A DNA stretch of 5,775 bases from Caldifarciminota bacterium 4484_18 (GCA_002256535.1 NMUJ01000065.1:1-5775), one strand, 5' to 3'; numbered from the stretch's first letter, positions 1-5,671 are shown. Notes: generated from the sequence alone by a model not told the origin. Program-made: numbers and translations.

Positions 1-774
1 CTGTACAAGTGATGCACCTACGGTGATGAATTCGAGCACATCTTCGAGCTTCGACACGCCACCACAGCCGATGATCGGCAAGTGGGTGAGCCTTTTCGCT
101 TTATACACCGCATATAGGGCGATAGGTTTGATGCTGGGCCCCGATAGCCCACCTGTTATGTTGCCGAGCTGCGGTCTACGTGTTTGTAAATCGATAGCCA
201 TTGCTGGTACACTGTTTATGAGGGTGAACCCATCCGCATATGGTGTAAGTAGTGGCACTATCTGGTCGATATCATGTATTATCGATAGCTTGTAAATTAG
301 CGGTTTATGGCTCAACTCACGTAGGTTACGTGCTATATCTGATAAATTGGTGGTATCTTTACCCAGCTCGATACCTCCACGTGCAACGTTTGGACATGAT
401 ACATTTATCTCGTATGCGGTTACATTGGTGGGGTTGAGCCGTTCCACCAATGTATAGAACTCTTCTGGCTTACTACCTGCTATACTCACTATGATGATGG
501 GGTTGAGTTGTTCCAATTCAGGCAACACCTCATTTATGAATCTATCGATGCCGGGGTTCTCCAGGCCTATAGAGTTGAGCACCCCATGTTCGGTTTCCCA
601 GATCCTGGGTGGTGGGTTACCTTCACACGGTTCAACCGTTATGGTTTTGGTCACCAAGCCGCCCAACATCGACAATGGATAGAGTTCATTTAACCTCGGT
701 GACCACGTACCTGAAGCTAATAGTATCGGATTTCTAAATGTTACACTAAAAGCTTTCACCTCAAGTCGCTTCAT
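1..774 (-). CDS. pyrD: Dihydroorotate dehydrogenase, class 1B catalytic subunit (partial, C-terminus beyond window)
   Basis: FMN-dependent enzyme that oxidises dihydroorotate to orotate in de novo pyrimidine synthesis. In class 1B it works in the cytoplasm as a complex with PyrK, which passes the electrons to NAD+. Reading the minus strand from ATG 774 gives 258 residues with no stop before the window edge. About 45 residues should be missing from a family length near 300. Visible landmarks are NSIGLENPG (67-75), EINVSCPNV with the catalytic Cys127 (122-130), the FMN-contacting lysine in YKLS (Lys162), NITGGLSGPSIKPIAL (205-220) and IIGCGGVS (234-241). Cysteine as catalytic base marks class 1 rather than the serine-using class 2, and the adjacent pyrK makes it 1B. 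The start overlaps the pyrK stop as ATGA. No clear Shine-Dalgarno sequence is seen, so translation is probably coupled to pyrK. Confidence 0.96.
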   Translation of the reverse strand, partial: MKRLEVKAFSVTFRNPILLASGTWSPRLNELYPLSMLGGLVTKTITVEPCEGNPPPRIWETEHGVLNSIGLENPGIDRFINEVLPELEQLNPIIIVSIAGSKPEEFYTLVERLNPTNVTAYEINVSCPNVARGGIELGKDTTNLSDIARNLRELSHKPLIYKLSIIHDIDQIVPLLTPYADGFTLINSVPAMAIDLQTRRPQLGNITGGLSGPSIKPIALYAVYKAKRLTHLPIIGCGGVSKLEDVLEFITVGASLVQ

Positions 775-1487
775 AGCACTATCGTGCATGCGTCAAAGAC
801 GGGTCCGTCCTCACATAAATGGAAATATCCACCAGCTCGCCTACGTATGGCACAGCCACGACATGCACCTATACCGCAACCCATACGCTGTTCAACCAAC
901 ACCTGCACGTATCGGTTATTACTTATGGCGAAATCTATGAGCTGGTTAAGCATCCCCACCGGTCCACATGCCAAAATTGTATCCTTACTTATTGTATTGA
1001 GACAATCCGTGGCTATACCTTGCATCCCCTGAGAACCATCCTCGGTATAGAGGTGTATGTCCCAACCTTTGAACCTCTCCAACCCAAAGAACTCATCTTT
1101 GGTTTTAACCCCCCACACAAGGGTTACATCGTCCGCAACCCGTTTAAGCGAGAAGAAAGGTGCAATCCCTATCCCACCAGCGATCACGTTTATATGATGG
1201 GTGGGGATATCAAACCCATTCCCCAATGGGCCCAACAAGTAGATGCTGGCAGTGGGTTGCAGCTTGGTAAGCTCACGTGTACCTTTGCCTACAACCCTGT
1301 AGAAGATGGTAAGCACATTATCGACATAATCTCCGATACTAAAGGGACGTGGTAGAAAGCATCCCTTCGGGTACAGGAGCACAAACTGACCTGGCTTCAC
1401 CGGACCGAGTTCAACCCTCACCTGTAGCTCAAATATCTGAGCTGCTACTTTACTGTTCTTTATTACCTCTACCTTCACGTACTGCAT
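771..1487 (-). CDS. pyrK: Dihydroorotate dehydrogenase electron transfer subunit (FAD / 2Fe-2S)
   Basis: Electron-transfer partner of class 1B PyrD: electrons pass from FMN in PyrD through the 2Fe-2S cluster and FAD to NAD+. The 238-residue length is close to the family norm. The FAD-binding domain shows RPFSI (47-51) and VGKGT (66-70). The nucleotide-binding part shows LGPLGNGF (85-92), GGIGIAP (104-110) and ACGP (173-176). The cluster motif is Cys204-x4-Cys209-x2-Cys212-x12-Cys225, followed by EDGPVF (226-231), as expected for PyrK. The start MQYVKVEVI matches the usual family N-terminus, so I keep ATG 1487 although it lies 38 bases inside the 3' end of the TPR gene. Only a weak GAG-type ribosome binding site is visible. 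The TGA stop overlaps the pyrD start. General ferredoxin reductase-like paralogs share the fold, but adjacency to pyrD decides the call. Confidence 0.96.
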   Translation of the reverse strand: MQYVKVEVIKNSKVAAQIFELQVRVELGPVKPGQFVLLYPKGCFLPRPFSIGDYVDNVLTIFYRVVGKGTRELTKLQPTASIYLLGPLGNGFDIPTHHINVIAGGIGIAPFFSLKRVADDVTLVWGVKTKDEFFGLERFKGWDIHLYTEDGSQGMQGIATDCLNTISKDTILACGPVGMLNQLIDFAISNNRYVQVLVEQRMGCGIGACRGCAIRRRAGGYFHLCEDGPVFDACTIVL

Positions 1488-2601
1488 TCAACAGCTCGCT
1501 TGCTTTACGTGCATAGTAGGTGTTGGGATAACGTTCGATTACTGCCGCATAATACTCGCAAGCCAATTCGGGGTTATCATCCTTATGGCGTGCGATCCAT
1601 GCCAGAGCCAACCCTGCCTTGGGTGCGTACCGGCTTTGGGGATAATCCTGCCACACTCTAAGGTAATATTGGCGTGCCTTATCGAGTTGATCGAACTCAA
1701 ACAGATACAATTCTGCCAGCCTAAATATGGTGGTATCTGTCATACTTGTATCTGCTTCATACTTGAGTAGCTCATCGATAGCCTCTTTACGTAAGCCGGC
1801 CCGCGCACGTAGGAGTGGATCGCCCTTCTTTGTGATCTCATCGTAATATTGGGCCGCTTCTTTGTAGTTACATAGCCATTCATGTATCTCCGCAAGTAAC
1901 ACCAATGCATTGACCGAATTCGTATATTTCTGTAGCAGGTCGATAGCCCTATTTGTGTCACCCAGCTCTATGTAACCTCTTGCCATCTCCAGCGCAATAG
2001 CTTCCTCTTCGGTGGGCTCGGTTACCCTCTTACGTAGCTCCTCGAGCCTATTTAGCCCCTCCTCTACGTTGCCCATCAATATTTCAGCACGTGCCAGCTT
2101 TATGAGTATGGGGTTTTTGCGTATCGCAAACCGTAACGCTCGCTGGTACATGGTGGCTGCATGTTCGTATTCATGAAGCGAATCATATGCCGCACCTAAT
2201 GTCAACAACACATCACCTTTGTATGAACTTTTTGGAAACCGCTTCAGGAACTGTTCACCTTTATCTATGGCTTCATAATAGGAATGCTCTTCGAAGTATG
2301 ATTGTATCAATAGATGATGAGCTCTCTCGCAGAACTGCCCTTTATTTGTGGATATGAGGGGTTCCAAAAGCTCACGTGCCTTTATGAGGTCACCTTGTTT
2401 GATGTAGGTCTCTGCCAGCATATAGCGTGCTTCGTTACAGGCTTTATGTTCGGGGAAAAACTTGATGAATTCACGAAACTTCTCCTCAGCTTGACTGTAC
2501 TCACCCTTTGCGAGGAACGCCTTACCCATAAGTAATACGGCATCAGGTACCCAACGTGATGTAGGGTAGTACTTTATTATCTTGCCACACCTTTCTATCA
2601 C
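1450..2601 (-). CDS. Tetratricopeptide-repeat protein, BamD/YbgF-like repeats; 5' end uncertain
   Basis: An all-helical repeat protein of 383 residues from GTG 2601, of unknown function. TPR-like helix pairs run the whole length, with repeated 'tyrosine or phenylalanine then proline' turns: YYPTSRW (11-17), FFPEHKA (48-54), RFPKSSY (121-127), DYPQSRYA (319-326) and RYPNTYYA (357-364). The paired-helix signature with A, G and Y recurs, for example LLMGKAFLAKGEYSQAEEKF (23-42). Such repeats occur in outer-membrane assembly lipoproteins and periplasmic scaffold proteins, but no signal peptide or lipobox is visible in this product. Upstream of the GTG the frame stays open to a stop at 2713-2715, and its peptide NIQKLDKV (2622-2599) continues the first helix naturally, yet it holds no ATG, GTG or TTG. 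The real N-terminus may therefore be lost to a frameshift or use a rare start. It lies between the ferredoxin and pyrK genes and overlaps pyrK by 38 bases. Confidence 0.8.
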   Translation of the reverse strand: MIERCGKIIKYYPTSRWVPDAVLLMGKAFLAKGEYSQAEEKFREFIKFFPEHKACNEARYMLAETYIKQGDLIKARELLEPLISTNKGQFCERAHHLLIQSYFEEHSYYEAIDKGEQFLKRFPKSSYKGDVLLTLGAAYDSLHEYEHAATMYQRALRFAIRKNPILIKLARAEILMGNVEEGLNRLEELRKRVTEPTEEEAIALEMARGYIELGDTNRAIDLLQKYTNSVNALVLLAEIHEWLCNYKEAAQYYDEITKKGDPLLRARAGLRKEAIDELLKYEADTSMTDTTIFRLAELYLFEFDQLDKARQYYLRVWQDYPQSRYAPKAGLALAWIARHKDDNPELACEYYAAVIERYPNTYYARKASELLNAVREGRGNKEQ

Positions 2602-2723
2602 CTTATCCAGTTTCTGAATATTAGAGTGTATGTTGACTTCGCAATCTGTGGCCCCCTCCTTAAAATGCGAGCACCTTTCCCGTAACCGACAAACCCATAC
2701 CAGCTTGAAAAGCTACCCGTCAT
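2598..2723 (-). CDS. Possible 41-residue reading frame or displaced 5' end of the TPR gene
   Basis: Between the ferredoxin and the TPR gene, an ATG overlapping the ferredoxin stop (TGATG) opens a frame of 41 codons. Its TGA overlaps the GTG start of the TPR gene (GTGA). The product begins MTGSFSSWYGFVGYG and ends STYTLIFRNWIR. It has no recognisable domain and no proper signal peptide. The overlap geometry resembles the real gene junctions in this operon, but the peptide does not look convincingly coding. The segment GPQIAKSTY (2651-2625) would read well as the start of a mature lipoprotein if joined by a frame change to the TPR frame. A small independent gene, a frameshifted TPR 5' end and chance are all possible. 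Confidence 0.2.
   Translation of the reverse strand: MTGSFSSWYGFVGYGKGARILRRGPQIAKSTYTLIFRNWIR
2655..2661 (-). promoter_or_regulatory. Strong Shine-Dalgarno sequence without a matching start codon
   Basis: The minus strand reads AAGGAGG here, as good as the binding sites of the ferredoxin and rpmA. No ATG or GTG follows at a suitable distance. The nearest candidates are ATT 2645 and TTG 2644; neither is in the TPR frame, and the TTG frame closes after seven codons. The GTG used for the TPR call begins over 50 bases further downstream. This stranded site suggests that the 5' end of the TPR gene has changed or is wrongly placed. Confidence 0.4.
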
Positions 2724-2905
2724 CACGCTTCGATTATTATAGCCTGTGTGGGACAGGACTCGGCCACTTCCTGACAGTTGCAGCCGTTACAGCCTTCGGA
2801 ATTGATAACCTTCGCCTTGTCACCCTCCACTTTGAAAACTTCTGGACACATAGCTTCACACACGCCACAACCGATGCATGCGTCCTCGTCTATCGTCACT
2901 CGCAT
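2723..2905 (-). CDS. Small ferredoxin, single [4Fe-4S] type
   Basis: A soluble one-electron carrier of 60 residues, the same length as the Thermotoga maritima single-cluster ferredoxin, which it resembles (DEDACIGCGVCEAMCPEVF, then SCPTQAI). The probable cluster ligands are Cys10, Cys13, Cys16 and Cys51. Cys20 sits where the Thermotoga protein forms a disulfide with a later cysteine. Cys39, Cys42 and Cys44 form an unusual CxxCxC group. The second half does not show the CxxCxxCxxxCP needed for a classic second cluster, so I infer one cluster. The start ATG 2905 has an excellent ribosome binding site, AAGGAGGT (2909-2916). The gene sits 45 bases after dprA and shares a TGATG overlap with the following short frame. 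Its redox partner cannot be told from the neighbours. PyrK is encoded nearby but carries its own 2Fe-2S cluster and normally needs no ferredoxin. Confidence 0.93.
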   Translation of the reverse strand: MRVTIDEDACIGCGVCEAMCPEVFKVEGDKAKVINSEGCNGCNCQEVAESCPTQAIIIEA

Positions 2906-2908
2906 CTT

Positions 2909-2916
2909 ACCTCCTT
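2909..2916 (-). promoter_or_regulatory. Ribosome binding site of the ferredoxin gene
   Basis: The minus strand reads AAGGAGGT, a near-perfect anti-16S match, three bases before the ATG at 2905. It fixes the start of this short gene and suggests high expression. Confidence 0.85.
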
Positions 2917-2927
2917 TTCTAACTTAC

Positions 2928-2954
2928 ATCTTAAGGTTGTCACAATTTTGTCAA
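2928..2954 (-). promoter_or_regulatory. Possible promoter for the ferredoxin and downstream genes
   Basis: On the minus strand a consensus TTGACA (2954-2949) covers the dprA stop codon. TAAGAT (2933-2928) follows after a 15-base spacer, which is short. The small palindrome TTGTCACAA (plus strand 2937-2945) lies in the spacer. This could let the ferredoxin be expressed apart from the upstream operon. The short spacer and imperfect -10 make it tentative. Confidence 0.3.
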
Positions 2955-4021
2955 GGTAGACGTATGAAGTTTCGTCCAGGTAATTGCTTAACTTGACGTT
3001 TTAACTCTAATGTCAGAAGTATGGCGGTCAACCTCTGTACTGGCATGTTAAGACGTTCAGCTATATCGTCCACATGTTGAGGTTCGTCTGTCAACACCTC
3101 CAATACAGATTTTTCTTCATCGGTTAATTCAACCTCAACCTTCTTCACCTTATAGTCGATATTGAGTAGCTCAAACACATCCTCCACCTTGGTGATGACA
3201 TGTGCACCCTGTGCTATAAGCATATTTGTACCTTCACTCATACGGCTGGTTATGTTACCAGGTACTGCAAGTACATCACGACCAAGCTCTAACGCCCACC
3301 GCACGGTATGCATGACACCCGACGTTATGGCAGCTTCAACCACTATAACAGCCCTCGATAGTGCACTTATTATACGGTTACGGCGTGGAAAGTTACCAGC
3401 TTCTGGCCTCGTACGGGGTGGGAATTCCGACACACATACGCCGCTGTTAATTATGTGGTTGGCAAGATAACGGTTTTCGGCTGGATAGACCCAATCGAGT
3501 CCCGAACCCCACACCGCTACGGTTCTGCCGTTAGCTTCGAGTGCCCCCTTATGTGCCTCAGTGTCTATACCTCTTGCCATACCCGATATTATGGTTACCT
3601 CTGTACGTGCCAATTCGTAGGCTAAGTGGTGTGCAACATTCCTACCGTAATTGGTAGCTTTACGGGCACCTACGATTGCTACACCACGAGTATCTTCGTC
3701 ACGTAGCTCACCTCTAACAAAAAGCATAGGTGGTGGTACAGATAGTTGAAGCAACACCTTTGGATATTTCGCATCTGTCATTGGTATCAACTGTATATTA
3801 AGCTTATCCATAATCTCTACGAAACGTTTCACATCGTAACCTTTAATATTATCTATACCATTAGCGGCTTCTTCACCTACTTGATGTTTTAGTATCTCTC
3901 TATCTACATGGAATATGGATTTGGGGTCACCGTACTGGGTTATCAACTTGACAAGTTTGGCCTCCCCCACACCTGGTGCGATGGCGAGTCGTAACCAGTC
4001 CTCAAGTTCAGCCAGTTCCAT
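2951..4021 (-). CDS. dprA: DNA processing protein DprA (DNA-protecting, RecA-loading)
   Basis: Cytoplasmic protein that binds incoming single-stranded DNA during natural transformation and loads RecA. It is also widespread in bacteria not known to be competent. The 356 residues match the usual length. The order is an N-terminal helix-hairpin-helix-like part (APGVGEAKLVKLITQYGD, 15-32), then the Rossmann-like core with VGARKATNYGR (117-127), SGMARGID (146-153), GSGLDWVYPAEN (172-183), NFPRRNRIISALS (210-222) and AVPGNI (252-257), then a C-terminal winged-helix segment (about 298-356) ending GRNFIRLP. The usual SGSLxTA stretch reads SGVMHTV (234-240), a mild deviation. ATG 4021 lies 14 bases inside the 3' end of rpmA with no evident ribosome binding site, so translation is probably coupled. 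Nothing else nearby is a competence gene. Confidence 0.96.
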   Translation of the reverse strand: MELAELEDWLRLAIAPGVGEAKLVKLITQYGDPKSIFHVDREILKHQVGEEAANGIDNIKGYDVKRFVEIMDKLNIQLIPMTDAKYPKVLLQLSVPPPMLFVRGELRDEDTRGVAIVGARKATNYGRNVAHHLAYELARTEVTIISGMARGIDTEAHKGALEANGRTVAVWGSGLDWVYPAENRYLANHIINSGVCVSEFPPRTRPEAGNFPRRNRIISALSRAVIVVEAAITSGVMHTVRWALELGRDVLAVPGNITSRMSEGTNMLIAQGAHVITKVEDVFELLNIDYKVKKVEVELTDEEKSVLEVLTDEPQHVDDIAERLNMPVQRLTAILLTLELKRQVKQLPGRNFIRLP

Positions 4022-4271
4022 CCACAGGGAGTACGTGCACTATCTTCTTACCTCTACGGGTGGTGAATTTAACCCTACCTGTTGCGAGTGCAAACAACGT
4101 ATCGTCACCACCCCTACCCACGTTTATACCGGGTAGAAATCGTGTACCTCGTTGCCGTAGGAGTATCTCCCCTGTGTTTACAAGCTGTCCATCGTACCGC
4201 TTCACCCCCAGGTATTTGGGTTTGGAATCACGACCGTTTCGGGAAGCACCTGCTCCCTTCTTATGTGCCAT
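4008..4271 (-). CDS. rpmA: 50S ribosomal protein bL27
   Basis: Large-subunit protein whose N-terminus reaches toward the peptidyl transferase centre. The 87 residues begin MAHKKGAGASRNGRDS and continue KYLGVKRYDGQLVNTGEILL, the family hallmark, and end VHVLPVDGTG. The protein starts directly at the mature N-terminus and has no Prp-cleaved extension of the Firmicutes kind. It lies nine bases downstream of rplU, the standard bacterial pairing. Its binding site AAGGAGG (4276-4282) overlaps the rplU stop codon. Its last four codons overlap the dprA start. Confidence 0.98.
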   Translation of the reverse strand: MAHKKGAGASRNGRDSKPKYLGVKRYDGQLVNTGEILLRQRGTRFLPGINVGRGGDDTLFALATGRVKFTTRRGKKIVHVLPVDGTG

Positions 4272-4275
4272 ATTT

Positions 4276-4282
4276 CCTCCTT
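4276..4282 (-). promoter_or_regulatory. Ribosome binding site of rpmA
   Basis: The minus strand reads AAGGAGG, embedded in the rplU stop codon region and spaced normally from ATG 4271. It supports coupled translation of the two ribosomal proteins. Confidence 0.85.
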
Positions 4283-4595
4283 AAAGGTTGAGCTTCTCAA
4301 TCTTTATCTTCGTATACCATTGACGGTGCCCTTTCATCCTGTAGTAACGTTTTTTGGGCTTATACTTATAGACGATGAGCTTTTTACCTTTTTGGGTTTC
4401 CAACACTTTTGCGACACATTCAGCACCTTCCACATAAGGGGTACCCACTATAGTTTTACCGTCCTTTATAGCCAGCAATATTGTTGTAAACTTAACCGTA
4501 TCGCCAACGTTAGCATCAAGTTTGGGCACCTTCACAACATCGTTCTCCCTAACCCTATACTGGGCACCTTTTATCTCGACGACTGCTTCCTTCAT
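4281..4595 (-). CDS. rplU: 50S ribosomal protein bL21
   Basis: Large-subunit protein that binds 23S rRNA. The 104 residues are the usual length. The N-terminal beta-barrel begins MKEAVVEIKGAQYRVRENDV, and the C-terminal signature YKPKKRYYRMKGHRQWYTKI lies at 78-97. ATG 4595 overlaps the secG stop as ATGA. Only a weak purine-rich stretch (GAAAGGG) precedes it, so translation is probably coupled to secG. Because no gap separates it from secG, there is no room for the separate bL21 leader found in some bacteria. Confidence 0.98.
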   Translation of the reverse strand: MKEAVVEIKGAQYRVRENDVVKVPKLDANVGDTVKFTTILLAIKDGKTIVGTPYVEGAECVAKVLETQKGKKLIVYKYKPKKRYYRMKGHRQWYTKIKIEKLNL

Positions 4596-4888
4596 TCTTC
4601 TGTTGGTACCCTTTCTTCTGTAGGTGTTGGCCCCTTCTCGATAGCCTTTTCGATAGCACTTTTCGTACGTGCACGTGAAATCATAAGTGCAAGGCTGAGC
4701 GAGGTAATAAAAAATATAGTGGCTGCACCTACTGTGATTTTGGTAAGGAACGGTACATATCCACGTGGCCCAAAGTATGTTGTACCACCTCCTACAGCAC
4801 CAAGCCCACCTGCACGTGAGGGTTGCATGAGGATCACCAGGATAAGGACCAACGCGATAAACACGTGCAACCCAAGCAACACACCCAT
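4592..4888 (-). CDS. secG: Preprotein translocase subunit SecG
   Basis: Small inner-membrane subunit of the SecYEG channel that aids protein export. The 98 residues show two membrane segments (about 3-21 and 49-70). They are joined by the conserved loop with GGLGAVGGGTTYFGPRG (27-43); MQPSRAGG before it is typical. The C-terminal tail is charged (SRARTKSAIEKAIEKG, 71-86) and ends in a Pro/Thr/Glu stretch. ATG 4888 shares one base with the tpiA stop (TGATG). A strong binding site, AGGAGGT (4894-4900), is encoded within the last codons of tpiA. The tpiA-secG order is common in bacteria. Confidence 0.97.
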   Translation of the reverse strand: MGVLLGLHVFIALVLILVILMQPSRAGGLGAVGGGTTYFGPRGYVPFLTKITVGAATIFFITSLSLALMISRARTKSAIEKAIEKGPTPTEERVPTEE

Positions 4889-4893
4889 CAGTT

Positions 4894-4900
4894 ACCTCCT
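4894..4900 (-). promoter_or_regulatory. Ribosome binding site of secG inside the tpiA tail
   Basis: The minus strand reads AGGAGGT, six bases before ATG 4888. The same bases encode the final glycines of TpiA, so selection to keep secG translated can preserve this tail even if tpiA is inactive. Confidence 0.8.
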
Positions 4901-5310
4901 ACGATTCTATCCGAAATTTTAACAATCTCAACGAATTGGTCAACCCTCAAGCTTGCACCACCGACGAGCCCACCATCGATATCGGGTTCCTTTACTAAAG
5001 ATTCGATATTGTTGGGTTTGATGCTACCACCATAGAGTATGGACACATTTTCAGCTTCTACGTTGAATTCGTCTCGCAATGCCTCTCTTATGAATCGATG
5101 TACCTCAACCGCCTGTTCGGGGGTGGCCACCTTACCCGTACCTATCGCCCATACGGGTTCATAAGCTATGACAATGCGTTCGAAAGCATCCACTGTTACA
5201 TTGGTGAATGCACCCAAAATCTGTCGTCTGACTACGTCCATGGTGATACCATGTTCACGTTCGTCGAGCGTCTCACCCACACATACTATCGGTATAAGGT
5301 TGTGTTTGAG

Positions 5311-5358
5311 TGCAGATTTAACCTTTAAGTTCACTGCAGATTTAACCTTTAAGTTCAC
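5311..5358 (-). repeat. Perfect 24-base tandem duplication inside tpiA
   Basis: Two adjacent identical 24-base copies (5311-5334 and 5335-5358) encode the eight-residue unit VNLKVKSA twice in frame (protein 57-72 of the 212-residue frame). In the family this stretch occurs once, between the HSERR active-site loop and the strand PIVCVGE (79-85). The absence of any mismatch indicates a very recent event or an assembly artefact. Confidence 0.95.
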
Positions 5359-5581
5359 GGTGGTGTCGGTTTCACCAAAATACTTGCGACGCTCGGAATG
5401 CCCGATAATAACATATTCGACACCTATATCCTTGAGCATGATGGGTGATATTTCACCTGTATACGCACCTTTGGGTTCGTGGAACATGTTCTGTGCAGCC
5501 AACCTCACCGAGGGCGATCGCCTCACCTACGGTTTTGTGCATCTTCCAGTTACCAGCGATTATCTTTTTACGCATGTGGAT

Positions 5582-5612
5582 ATTCAAAATATGGGATAAC
5601 CCCATATGTCAA
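5582..5612 (-). promoter_or_regulatory. Probable promoter of the tpiA-led operon
   Basis: The minus strand has a perfect -35 box TTGACA (5612-5607). The -10 is either TATTTT (5591-5586, spacer 15) or TTGAAT (5587-5582, spacer 19); both match the consensus at four of six positions. Either would start transcription within a few bases of ATG 5575. That fits the lack of a Shine-Dalgarno sequence there and suggests a very short or absent leader. An in-frame ATG at 5605 lies inside this promoter and is a less likely start. Confidence 0.5.
5589..5607. promoter_or_regulatory. Perfect inverted repeat filling the promoter spacer (candidate operator)
   Basis: ATATGGG and CCCATAT, seven bases each, flank the five-base centre ATAAC (plus strand). 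The dyad begins on the last base of the -35 box and reaches the -10 region, the expected position for a repressor site or, with the 19-base spacer, for a MerR-type activator. It has no T-run, so it is not a terminator. Confidence 0.45.
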
Positions 5613-5637
5613 TAGCTATTTGAAGCAAAATCGACAT

Positions 5638-5664
5638 TTGACGGTAAGATTTTTGGGTTAAATT
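5638..5664 (+). promoter_or_regulatory. Possible promoter of the divergent plus-strand gene
   Basis: TTGACG (5638-5643) is followed after 15 bases by TAAATT (5659-5664). This again lies immediately before the start codon (ATG 5672), which has no Shine-Dalgarno sequence. The AT-rich context makes chance matches easy. Confidence 0.3.
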
Positions 5665-5671
5665 TATTGAA

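Larger units (their letters stand above)
4888..5575 (-). pseudogene. tpiA: Triosephosphate isomerase, broken by an internal deletion/frameshift and carrying a tandem duplication
   Basis: TpiA interconverts dihydroxyacetone phosphate and glyceraldehyde 3-phosphate in glycolysis. Reading from ATG 5575 gives a perfect family N-terminus, MRKKIIAGNWKMHKT, with the substrate-binding Asn9 and catalytic Lys11. After EAIAL (codons 18-22) this frame departs from the family and stops at 5453-5455. The rest of the enzyme continues in another frame, open as 212 residues from a GTG at 5526. It has VRLAAQNM (7-14), GAYTGEISP (20-28), IIGHSERR with catalytic His43 (40-47), AYEPVWAIGTGKVATPEQ with catalytic Glu123 (121-138), YGGSIKP (165-171) and GGLVGGASL (185-193). 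By comparison with the usual ~250-residue enzyme, about 36 residues are missing at the break, with a non-triplet length. Residues 58-73 repeat an eight-residue unit. The GTG-initiated product would lack Lys11, so it should be inactive. The lesion could be real or an assembly error. Confidence 0.85.

Noticed and set aside
819..1355. Plus-strand open frame of 178 codons
   Set aside because: It lies opposite pyrK, whose motifs are unmistakable. The plus-strand peptide shows no domain and is a shadow of the minus-strand gene.
2723..2905. Ferredoxin as a classic two-cluster 2[4Fe-4S] protein
   Set aside because: The second cysteine group is CxxCxC followed six residues later by CP, not the CxxCxxCxxxCP spacing a second cluster needs.
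2937..2954. Rex-type redox operator near the ferredoxin promoter
   Set aside because: TTGTGACAA resembles one half-site, but the second half at the proper distance is missing.
4632..4660. Short repeat in the secG tail (CGATAGC-like units)
   Set aside because: It merely reflects the repeated AIEK AIEK residues of a charged helix and is too short and local to be a DNA element.
4263..4922. Plus-strand open frame of 219 codons across rplU, secG and the tpiA end
   Set aside because: It spans three well-identified minus-strand genes and their junctions, and its sequence has no family resemblance, so it is an antisense shadow.
5513..5522. GGCGATCGCC decamer, identical to the cyanobacterial HIP1 element
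   Set aside because: I see it only once and within tpiA coding sequence; nothing else suggests a cyanobacterium.
5506..5526. Programmed ribosomal frameshift in tpiA
   Set aside because: A frame change at the junction would still leave out about 36 conserved residues, and no slippery heptamer with a following structure is evident.
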